Assembly (NCBI GenBank): GCA_963920665.1
Contig: OY987264.1
Span: 30,422,906 to 30,486,905 of the forward strand
Origin: Straminergon stramineum
Taxonomy: Eukaryota > Streptophyta > Bryopsida > Hypnales > Calliergonaceae
Reading direction: 5' to 3'
DNA length: 64,000 bases
Below are positions 11,601 through 21,999 of the stretch, piece by piece. Position numbers and translations under genes: made by a program. Under the pieces are notes generated by a model. That model saw only the letters and a program-made list of their open reading frames with translations. It was not told the origin of the DNA and did no database searches. Position 1 is the stretch's first letter, and each line of letters begins with the position of its first letter.

Positions 11601-14600
11601 CAGTCCTCCACAATTCATGATCTCCAAACTAAAATTACATATGCGTACTGACACCTGAGACCAGCAGGAACGAAGAAAAACCTACAGAGTGGAACTGCCC
11701 AAAGATATCGAAAAAAAGAATCTCTTACAACGCAGCACTTACCAAATGCAGTGCTCTAACGAAAATGAAGGGCGCAGTGTTAATATCTCAGCTATCATTA
11801 TAATGTGATGTAATGCATAAAACCATCTTATTCGTCCTGCACTTCTATGCAACACAATGAGATGCTTTCATACACGGATTGAGAAGGCAAAGACATTCGG
11901 TCCCGGGAACCAACACCTCTCTAATCATTGCATACTGAAACATCCCTTTCAAACGAAATAGTGAAACTAAGAACAGAATTCGTAGGATTGACGAAGCCTG
12001 TGTGACTAAAAATTCTATGGGCAAAACTTGATATACAGATCCGCAAGACAGGCACGCCTTTCCCAATCATGCAAAAGCTAAATCATTAGTATGGAGACGG
12101 ATCACGACATGAACAATACATACGAGATTGCGTGATAACAAAGAACTTACCCTATTAAAATTGGCAATAACACTGACAGGTATGAAACCATTGTCGTCCA
12201 TCTTTGAACGCAAAAATATATCTTTGCAAAGATTGTCCATACTGCACAATAAACACATCCAAGTCAGGACGGCAGCTTCTATCCACCAAGAACGTTCCAA
12301 CACGAGAGAAAGAGCAATTACAAGCTGGATATGCACCATCGTAATCTCAGCAGACCACTCATAAAATCAGGAAAGTGGAGACCCTTTCAAACGGACCTGA
12401 AGTAATATTCGATTTGCTTAACCAGCAAAGTGCGAAGAGGCGGGCTTGAGCCTGGCCCTACCCCTCCAGGCGCTCCAGGGGGGAAGAATCCGTGACCGGC
12501 GTTCACGTTGCCTGCTGGCACATAGTACATATTTGCTGAAGCACCTACCAGTTTACCATCCCATATTCTTTCAGCCCTAACTAGAATATTTTCTTCTTCG
12601 TTCAGAACTGCAGGAAGACATTTCCATGCTGACAAACAACTTCGATAAACTGACTAAGTAGACATTAAGGAGTGCGTAGACGAAGCACAAAGGACCTGAA
12701 AACCACAACCGCTCGGCGAAACTTACGACGCAGGAGTGAGGACTGAAGTATTTCAAGGAAAAATACGCTATATTCTACGATAACATGAATAGCTTCGAAT
12801 CTCAATATCTCTCAACAAACTATTACCCTGTCCACAGTACTTGCCCCGGGAATGATCATGTATCTCCCATCTTTATGATTTGAGAGATAAACAATGATAA
12901 GGTGGTTGCTTAAGCGAGAGTTCAATTATGATTAAATAGTTCTACCTCAAGCAGGTTCTTCTCATCTATATCCTTGAAGTGGGGTCCATCACTTTGTCTT
13001 CCGACATGTTGTTCATCGTTACTATGAAAGTAATAACTCAACTTGGAAAGTTTAAGCACTTACCCATGAGATAATTAACTACTAGCTTAAGACCAAAACC
13101 ACACTCCAAACCCCATGTGATTGACCGAATCTATTTTCTAGGCACATTACGCTTCCAGCTAATGCAAATCCGTCTACATATAGAGATAACCCTTTCCACG
13201 ACAGGGCCAATAAGAGACTGCTACTAGTGAAGTACGACAAAGAACCACATACCCAACTAGCAGTAGTCACATGGGACTTAAAAAGCTAAAATCATAATAA
13301 GATTACCGGGACATGAATCACACCTGCTGGGTTTCCAAAATCCGACATGTTATTGCTGCTAAACATATTTCTGTTGGAATAATTCCTGTTGGAGCCAGTT
13401 CGCAGAGTCGCAGCAGGACCATTGTTCATACGAAATCCCCGCTGATTCCAAGCGTGGTTACTTGACCGAACCTGGTCCCTCCCGTTTCGCTGTCGCCCAA
13501 ATCCGCCATTATCCTGACCACCCCTCCAGTGATTGCCCCGACTCCTTTCGTTATTACCACCGTTCCCTGGTACATGCTTCGTGCCAGCCTCACTACCACC
13601 GCTTGCCGGAGCTGATGTAGGCTCCACAGTTGATGTATTACTCCCTTGTCCCTCTTCTGAGGTCGCAACCTCTGCAGACGAACTAGGCGCCACCGAGAAA
13701 CCAGCCTTGTGTGAAGGGTGCTCAGCATGATACGCTTTCCGATTCCCTTTCTGCTTGATCCCTTGAGCAGTCGATTGGTCCGCATTGCTGGCATTTAGTC
13801 CCCTCCGCCCTGTTGAAATCGCCTGCAAGAAGACACACCCTAAAAAATGTAACTCGACCTGATATCAACGACACTCAACCCCCTGAACATGAACTTCTCT
13901 AGAATGAAAATCTGAAATATGCTGATCGATTGCCACACAATCATTGAATGTCATAGTTTCAATAAACGTCAAGGTTGTTATTCAGGGAGTCAGATTAAAG
14001 AGGTCAAGTTGCGCTCAACAGTTCAGTGACATTGGAGGTAAGAAAGTGAGCATAACGCTAAACCCTGCCTCAAAATTTTCATGGGAGGATCACGAAAAGA
14101 GTCCCGTATGAATACAGTCAGGGGACCAGATAGAAACGCAGATATAACATCACTCCACCTCAATGCAGTCGCCTTGAATTCCCTACAAAGCGAAGGGTTC
14201 GGTCTCCTAAAACCCTACTCCCTTTCGTGCCTCTGCACTGGCTGGAACAGCAATCAACCTACGAAACAGGGCACGACGCACTCACACACTCCTCACTAGT
14301 ATGTTCCCGAGAAAAACGCCCACATTCACCTACACACTTCGAGTTTTCATCCAAGCATGCCCATGTTCAAACCTGTTGCGAGCTTGGATTCGCCCCTGGC
14401 GTGGCCTGGTTTTTTAGCGGTTGCTCCGAAGACGGCACCACCGTCTTCGAATGACGCGCATCTCCTAACGTCGGCCACGTGACCGCCCCCATCACCGGTC
14501 CTGTTGCAGGGGTTTTACCCAGCGTACTACTTGCATTCTTCCAAGCAGGCTTCGCAGGTTTAATCACCACCTGATCTCCGCCACCACCCGTCGTACTCTG

Positions 14601-15062
14601 CCCTAATACCTCACCCTTCGGCGTCGAACTCTCACCCTCCGTCTGCTGCTGCTGCGGTTCGCCTACCGACGACGATTTCTCAATTCTCGCCGGTTCCTCC
14701 ACGCCTTTCGCCGCGAACGCAGACGATTCTCCAGCTAATTGCCCTCCGCCAGCCTTCTCCGAATTCAACTGCTTCACCTCCGCGAGCGGCGCAGGGTCAC
14801 TTCGACTACTCCCACTCCCACTCCCACTCCCACTCCCACTATCGGAGGCGGGCACGGGCACGGGCACCTGCACCTGTTGCGGCGGCGGCACCTCCCCGCG
14901 CACGACCTGCGACCACGCGCCCTTGACACCGCCCCCCGTCGTCGGCCCCCCCGCTCCGCGAGGGCTCTTCCCAGCAGCAGGGCCAGGCCTTTCGGAGGAC
15001 GCACCAGCAGTAGTAGCCGCGGTGGCAGAGGGCGCAGGGGCCGTGTCCGACACCACCGCCAT
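5651..15062 (-). CDS. LARP1: La-related protein 1 (LARP1), 15 exons
   Basis: LARP1 binds mRNA 5' ends and tails in the cytoplasm; in plants it works downstream of TOR on TOP-mRNA translation and in mRNA decay. Exons on the minus strand: 15062-14373, 13822-13324, 12535-12397, 12241-12151, 11434-11363, 11192-10919, 10649-10118, 9920-9851, 9747-9631, 9249-8936, 8369-8193, 7143-7080, 6871-6726, 6390-6286, 5864-5651. All junctions are GT-AG and in phase, giving 1,167 codons. Residues 1-420 are low-complexity, with Gly-Ser runs and an RGG-like Asn/Arg/Gly stretch. The La motif begins near residue 428 ([10 protein letters not shown], then [13 protein letters not shown]) and is followed by [16 protein letters not shown] and [10 protein letters not shown] blocks follow, and the DM15 cap-binding region lies at about 975-1100 ([36 protein letters not shown]). 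I chose the ATG at 15062 (GGCATGGCG context) over an upstream in-frame ATG at 15188. The 5' edge of exon 3 is the least certain boundary. Confidence 0.93.
14804..14842 (-). repeat. coding simple repeat (GGGAGT)n in LARP1 exon 1
   Basis: A run of CTCCCA hexamers on the plus strand encodes a Ser-Gly repeat in the low-complexity N-terminal region of LARP1. It keeps the frame, so length changes in multiples of six would be tolerated. Confidence 0.8.
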
Positions 15063-15660
15063 GCCTGGCCCCCGCCCAGACCCCCGTCGCCTTATTCCGG
15101 AGCCCGTGTGGAGATGGCCAGCGGAGGCAACCCGAGGGGAGGACAAATTCAGGGAGAAAAAAGCGACTGTGACAAAGCTTACTGACAAGGAGGAGAACTC
15201 ATGTCTACCGTGAGCAGGGGCAGCAGAAACTCATGGACGGAGAGGCGGCAGTGGGAGCGGCACGGCCATCATCGGGAAGGCGCGACCAAGGGGAAAACAA
15301 AAGAGCTCCAAACCCTAACCACGAGGACCCAAGGAGACGACGACGACGAAGGAAAGAAAACTAGGGCTGGGGATGGGGAGCTGAAGGGAGGCTCATCTTC
15401 TTCTTTACTGACGAGAGGACGAACGGACCACCCACGGACGAACGTCAACATCAACGTCGTCGTCTTTGTCGTCCGTCGTGGGGTGGGTGGGTGACTGGGT
15501 GGGACCCTGGTTAGGGTTCCCTGGATGGGCTTAACTGGAGGATCATTCGCCCTGCATCTTTCCCTCGATTCCTTCATAGCCAAAATCAAGGCCAGCCCAA
15601 TGGAGTGTAATGTCTGGGGTTGGGCGCCCCTTGAAAATACCCTAACTCATATGAAGGTCA
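15063..15660 (-). promoter_or_regulatory. LARP1 5' UTR and promoter region
   Basis: This GC-richer stretch directly upstream of the LARP1 start contains a CGACGACGACGA-type run near 15336 and clusters of GTGGGTGGG and CCCTAACC. I can assign no transcription start or TATA box. The small open frames at 15201-15494 and 15269-15589 overlap each other on opposite strands and look like composition artefacts. Confidence 0.3.
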
Positions 15661-17640
15661 GATTCTGGGCTTCAGTTCTTTTTTTTGACTTTTTTGTGCC
15701 AGATTGCACCCAATGAAAAAATTGGGTAAGACATTGGGTAAGACATTGGGTAAACATACCTTGAAGTTTTTCACTAGAAAAATTTGAATTAAAAAATATA
15801 TATTGGATGAAATCACTAGATTATGGATGAAAATATAATTATGGGCATGTCATATCTGTTAATGTGATATTTTCTATCCAATATATGGAAGAATGTTGAA
15901 ATTTGGAGCACCATTGTAAAATGTTATATTGCCTCTTTGGTACTTTATAATAATTGAAAATAAAGACCTAATTAGATTTGACATATAGTAGGCACCTCCA
16001 AATGCGCATCTGACCCTAAACCGCCATCTTCACTATGTGTACATTTCCATAATCAATTATCTACCTTCGTAGAAGAAATCAAACTTTTAGAACCACACTT
16101 TGTTCCTTCATAACTTTTGCATACAAAATCCAAATGGCGAGTTCTTTGGTGCATTGGAACCTCTTTTCACTTGCCAATAAGAAAATCAATGAAAATTTGG
16201 ACAGTCTCACATTAGCAATTAGGCACATTAGTTGCAATTAGTGGCGGCTCGGGAGGTACCCACCTTAAATTAAGTCACTTTTGTAATAAATAAAAAGTGC
16301 CACATGTCATCTTGTGAATGGTGTGTGGTGACATGGACCTTCATATATAGTACAACCAAGGGGAGAATTACACTATTAATCCACCCTCCAAAATTTCAAG
16401 GGGCCCCTTTAAGTTAACGCTAACCCCCACATTAATCATGAGTGTATTTGAGGCTCAAGGCACCTTCAATGGTTGTAGGGTACCTACTTACACCATGGCC
16501 ATTATGATTATAGGGTACATATGTATAACATATAGTCATATCCTATAACCATAAAAAGTGCCTATAATATAGGTCCCTATAATACAAATACCTACAACAT
16601 CGGTTCCTATAATCATAGATAGTGTCAATAATATAAATACTTAAAACATGGCTCTTGGGCTAAAGATCCTAGGCTCACATGTTGGCAATTCTATATTACA
16701 AACAAGCCTTTAATATACGGCAATTTACAATTATAAGAGTCAGAGTTAATTCTCTCTTTTTTTGATGACCCTTCTTTTTTTTCAAAGTGAGATTTTTTCC
16801 TATTTCCATATTCAAAAATAGATGTAAAATTTGATCATCCTTTTGGAGGAGACCAAAGAGGAGTGCCATCCTTGGTGGCTAGTTATTTTTGAAAGAATGG
16901 AAAAGACGACTAAAAGACTTGGCGAATATTTATTTTTTATTTATTTGGATTTGAAGACTCCCTAATTTGGAGTCTTTGAATTCAAGTATGAATTCCAAAT
17001 TTTACAATTGAAACTCATTTTTGTAAAAGATAGAGTTATAATCATTTGAATTCACCTTAAGGTAGGGGGGTCATAGAGTAACCATTTATCATTGATCTCA
17101 TTTTGAGGGAATATAAATTCTTTAAACTGAAATTCTTTAAAGTAAAATCTTCTTTAAAAGATAAATAAAACTAGCATCTAATCCAAATGGTTTCATATAT
17201 GTCTAACCTCATGGAATTAATGATAGCTATGAAATTTTGAATTTGAAATGACCAAAGAACTTTAAATGAGTTATGTTCATCATTGGAACATTCAAAAATT
17301 TGATATGTACCTCTATGTTGGAAGATGCTATTATAATTAGTGAACTCTTAGCACCTTCTAACATGCTTAAGATCCATACCAAAGCAATTGAGACCCTTCC
17401 TATTGAACCCAAATTTTATAGAAGACTTGATAATGATGTTTTGATTCCACCATCCTCAAAAATTAGTCCAACCAAATTACAATTTTATAGATTTGAACTC
17501 AATATTACCATGAAAATACGATCATGATCCATCTATTTTAATATACATATATATACCAAAACAATCCTAGACCATTTCCAAATCTTGCAAATTAACCCCC
17601 TTCATTCAATGACACAAGAGTATAATCTCCTAATCCATAA
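15661..17640. other. AT-rich intergenic region without recognisable gene
   Basis: It contains a 12-bp tandem repeat (ATTGGGTAAGAC, two full units plus a partial one at 15721-15753), copy 2 of the dispersed repeat, and a stretch rich in CCTATAAT near 16480-16650. A lone TAAGGTAGGGG motif at 17058 matches the AGGTAGG MITE terminus, but no partner end was found. No protein was recognised. Confidence 0.5.
15984..16265 (+). repeat. dispersed repeat, copy 2
   Basis: This is a diverged copy, in the same orientation, of 4683-4950. The two copies lie on either side of the LARP1 gene. See copy 1 for the shared segments. Confidence 0.5.
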
Positions 17641-18475
17641 TATCTAAAATCAACTCTAGCCAAATTGCAAATCTTGCAAATGAGTTTGATTTGTGAAGGA
17701 GATAAGGCTGGCATGGTTACGTGATTCTTTTTAGATATCAAATTAATCTTATTCAACTAAAGAAACAATCTTGTAATTGAGTCTAACTTTTGAAGGAGAC
17801 AACACATGATTCTTTGATATCTTGAAATGAACCCCAGCTAGACAACCAATCATACAATTAAGTTTGACTTACAAAGAAGACAAGGGCATATTATGTGATT
17901 CTTCCATAATTCAAGTCAATCTAAATTCAATCGGATGGTGAATTGTACAATTGAGTCTAACTTTTGAAAGAGACAAAGTACGATTCTATGATTCTTTGAT
18001 ATCTTGAAATCAACCCCAACCAAACAGCCAATCGTGCAATTGGATTTGACTTGTAAAGAAGACATGGGCATATTATGTGATTCTTCTGTAATTCAAGTCA
18101 ATCTAAATTCAACCGGACAGTCAATTGTACAATTGAGTCTAACTTTTGAAGGGGACAAGGCACAATTGTGTGATTCTTTGATATCTTGAAATCAACCCCA
18201 ACCAAACAGCCAATCGTGCAATTGAATTTGACTTATAAAGAAGAAATGGGCATATTATGTGATTCTTCCGTAATTCAAGTCAATCTAAATTCAACCAGAC
18301 GGTCAATTATGCAATTGAATCTACCTTGTAAATAAAACTTGCAATTCTTTGATTTCTCTAAATTGATTGTGGTATGGTTCTTCGATATCTTGAAATCAGT
18401 CCCGACTGGATTCCAAATCTTGCAATTGAGTTTGATTTGTGAAGGAGACAAGGGGACGATTGTGAGCCATCACAT
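17640..18475 (+). repeat. tandem array, 182-bp period built from two ~91-bp halves
   Basis: About four and a half units are present. Equivalent anchor points (CAGCCAATCGTGCAATT or close variants) fall at 17843, 18025 and 18207, exactly 182 bp apart. A related half-unit (CAGTCAATTGTACAATT) falls between them at 18118, so each unit is a diverged dimer of 89-93 bp halves. Units share GGCATATTATGTGATTCTT and TTGAATCTAACTTTTGAA-like segments. Open frames inside, for example 18004-18189, follow from the repeat and are not genes. Confidence 0.8.
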
Positions 18476-18867
18476 TGGCTCACAAATTAGAATTAGGAAA
18501 ATTTAGACAATTTAGGTGAAATTGTAAGTAAGGAATTACTAATTAGAAGAATTTAATCTATAATAATAAACTAATGAATTTTCTAATAGGTAGGAATGGG
18601 AATTTTATTACAATGGTGTGAATTTTAGAAAATGCAATTATGCAAAAATGAGGAAGAAATCCTAGGATAAAATTTGGAATTTAAAATCTAAAAGATACTA
18701 AGTAAGATTTGGAAAATTAAAATAATTAGGCAAATGGTTAATTTGACAAAATTAGGAAACAAAATTCTACAACGAGGAACTAGCATTAAAAGTTAACTTG
18801 AAATGGGCAGTGCAATTATAAAACAAAACATAAAGACCAAAAGAGATAAAGATCAAGACTAAAAGAA

Positions 18868-21800
18868 ATGAAGAACACGGATATGTTGCCTCAATATCAG
18901 CAGTCATATGATTGCGCTATTGATCTTGAAAAGGATGCACAACCACCTTTTGGACCCATTTACAATCTATCACAAGATGAACTTGTTGGGTTGAAGGAAT
19001 ATATTGATGAAAATTTAGCTAAAAACTTCAGTCAACATTCAAAATCTCTACATCACAAAGCTTAAAACCTGTAGTTTGTCAACAGTTGTCATCTAGATAT
19101 CATTGTTTCGTGGGTTCACACGTTAATATACAATTTATTGCAACGTTACAATGCATTACTTGCAATTGAAAGTAATGCATTGGAATATTGCAATAAATTG
19201 TAAAGTAATGCATTGTAATGATGCGCTAAATTGAATATTAACATGCAAACCCATGAAACAATAATATCCACATAATAATTGTTGACAAACCGCAGGTTCT
19301 AAACTTTGTCATGTAGTTGGTGCCCCCATTTTGTTTGTAAAGAAAAAAAAATGGATCTTCACGAATGTGTGTTGACTACTAGGGCCTCAACAAAGTGACA
19401 ATCAAGAATTGGTATCTACTATCAGTAATCACTCGACTTTTTGACCAACTTGTTCAAGTGAAGATTTATATCAAGATTGATCTAAGAAGAGTATACAATT
19501 TGGTACAAATAAAAAGAAGCCGACAAATAAAATAGGCAATACTAAAGACGGTACGCAATGTCCATTCTTTTCTTAGTTTTGCAGACTTCTTTGAATGTTC
19601 ATCAAGAAATAGTTATAGATTGTCATGCCCCTCACATGACTTACTATCAAAGATTAGTTGGATTAGAGCCTAAAAGTAGAAAAGGCCTTCCAAACATTCA
19701 AAAAAACCCCAATATTGACCCATCCTGACTTTTTGAAGCCTTTTTTTATGGAGTCAAATGCCTCAAACTTGAACTTGGGAAAAATATTATCACAACCAAG
19801 AGAAGGTGGAAAATTCCGTGCTATTGCTTCCCATTCAAGGAAATTCAGTATTGCGGAAATTAACTATGAAATCCACAATAAGGAGTTACTTGCTATATAT
19901 TGTAGATTCTTTCCAAGAATGGCGTCTTCTCCTTGAAGGAGCTACCCACGACGTGATTGTATATACTAATCACAAGAACCTTAAATATTTTACGTCTACT
20001 CGTGTCTTGAATCGCCACCAAGCTCGTTGGAATATGTCATTGTCTAGATTTGACTTTGGCATTGTACATTGACCCAAAAAACTAGAAGGGTTTAGTGATG
20101 CTTTATTTAGACGATCTAACTTTATTTCCAAGGAAGTAGAAGAAGCATATGATTAGCAATGGACAACACTTCTAAAGATGGAGTACCTCTGTTTACGAGC
20201 GACTTATATCTTGATCCCAATTGATTCCAATTTATTGGATGAAGTATGAGCAATCTCAGCCATAGACTCCCTTGTGCTTAATATCAAGCAACGCCTTAGC
20301 AACAATGTTGAAGATTTGAATAAATTCAAGATTGATGACAAGTTTCTATACTTCATAGAACATTTGTACATTCCTAATGGACAATTGCGTTTCTGAATCT
20401 TGCAAGCTTGCCACAACCTTCCAACTATTGGACATTTTGGATTCAAGAAGACATTGAAGCTCATTTCTCATGATTTTTGGTGGCTTCAAATGTGGAAGAC
20501 TATCAAAGAATTTGTACTTTCTTACGACATATGCTCTCGCTCAAAGAATTTCCGACATCATCTATATAGATTATTGCAACCACTATCGATTTTCCACCAA
20601 CTGTGGTCATCTTTTGCCATAAACTTTATTATTGATTTGTTGCTTGTAGCTAAGTTTGATACCATTTGCATGGTAGTAGATCAATTTTCAAATATGGTAC
20701 ATTTTGTTCTATATTAAGACAATCTCAGAAAAAGAAACAACCAAATTTTTCATCAATAATATCTTTCGTTGTCATGGGTTACACAAAGACACCATATTGG
20801 ACCATAGACCTTAGTTCATCTCCAAATTTTCGCAATCTTTGTTTGAAATCTTGAAGGTGAGGATCAAATTTTCCTCAACATTTCACCTACAAACTCATGG
20901 ACAAAATAAGCAGGTGAATCAAGTCTTGAAGCAATATTTGTGATGTACTGTGAAGTACCAATAAGATGACTAGACATCTTTGATGCAAAGTTTGCATACA
21001 ACAATAGTATACATGCATCACCTTAAGAGACTCCATTTTATATCAATTATGGATATCACCCAAAAATCAAGATGCTACTAACTTTGAAAGAGGAGAGCCC
21101 TACAATAGAAAATTTTGCAACACATATAAAGAAGCTACACACAACAATGAAACAACACCTTCAAGAAATTCAATCTCGCTACAAGGATTCAGTTATTGCA
21201 AGAAGAAAAGAGAAACCAAAGTTTTGAGTAGGGGATAAGGTGTGGCTACTATGACACAATATTAAGATGTCTTGCCCATGTGATAAACTAGACTATCGCA
21301 AAATTAGACCATTTTGCATCGAAAAACAAATAATTGTTATTACATATTGGTTGGAACTACTAGTATCAATGAAGGTATATTTTGTTTTTCATACTTTGTT
21401 CTCGGAAATCTATAGGGAATCCAACTTCCCTAGAAGAATTCAACCTCCATCACCTTGTGTAGAGGTAGAGATTGCCAAGAAAATGAAGTTGAGGACATCC
21501 TTGATTCTAGGATTCAACAAGGGTCAATTAGAATATCTTGTTTATTGGCTTGGATATCCAATTAGTGAGCGCATATGGGAACCAATTTCAAACTTAACTA
21601 ATGCACCTTTGAAAATCCAAGAAATTCATTGACAATAATAAAAAAAACCAAGAGTCTCGACAAAATCTAATTGAAGTATGAGAAACTAAACTCTTCAAAG
21701 GATCTTGGAGCTATAAGGGGAGGTGATGTCATGGATGCAAGGAGATTGGCAAAAGCAACTCAAGAAGCTTTCAAACTCGTGAAAATTTCTTGAAGCTTGT

Positions 21801-21997
21801 GGAAGCTTCTATAGGGGTCAAGATTGAGAGGTTCTAACTTTGATATCTAGTTCATAGCACTTGCTTTTTAGATCTTTATCCAAATTTTTATCTATACTTC
21901 TATTCTCTAGAATAAATCTTACAACCTTATGCTTTCGTTGAGATTCTTGTCTGAAGTACTCATGTTCTTGTCTTGCTCAAGACCATCCTTGACGACA
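18868..21997 (+). mobile_element. decayed Ty3/gypsy chromovirus (pol remnant plus 3' LTR)
   Basis: Frame-broken pieces of one pol polyprotein run in the normal order. They are the reverse transcriptase N-terminal block (YDCAIDLEKDAQPPFGPIYN at 18913-18972), an RT core relic at 19316-19510 (GAPILFVKK, then a VDY..LNK relic), RNase H at 19715-20090, integrase at 20330-20900 (HH-CC-like zinc region and core), and a C-terminal chromodomain near 21500-21632 (YLVYWLGYPISERIWEP). Frameshifts, stops and deletions are present in every domain. A purine-rich tract ends at 21726 and a putative 271-bp 3' LTR runs 21727-21997 (TG..CA). Gag, protease and the 5' LTR are not seen. The sequence resembles the chromovirus type known from fungi and non-seed plants. 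Confidence 0.85.
19051..19313. mobile_element. 263-bp foldback MITE inserted in the chromovirus, flanked by TA
   Basis: Long imperfect terminal inverted repeats of about 110 bp begin CATCACAAAG at the left and end CTTTGTCATG at the right. TA lies on both sides (19049-19050, 19314-19315). The insertion splits the reverse transcriptase between the HSKS block and the GAPILFVKK block, so it is younger than the chromovirus. The same arms recur at 37716-37870 and 40029-40160. Confidence 0.8.
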
Positions 21998-21999
21998 TA

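Noticed and set aside
14739..15185. 148-codon plus-strand frame opposite LARP1 exon 1
   Set aside because: It is antisense to GC-rich, low-complexity coding sequence. The Pro/Thr and Arg-rich translation is the shadow of the Gly/Ser repeat.
15063..15188. Upstream in-frame ATG of LARP1 at 15188
   Set aside because: The extra 42 residues lack similarity to LARP1 N-termini, and the ATG at 15062 has a better context followed by typical Ala/Pro-rich sequence.
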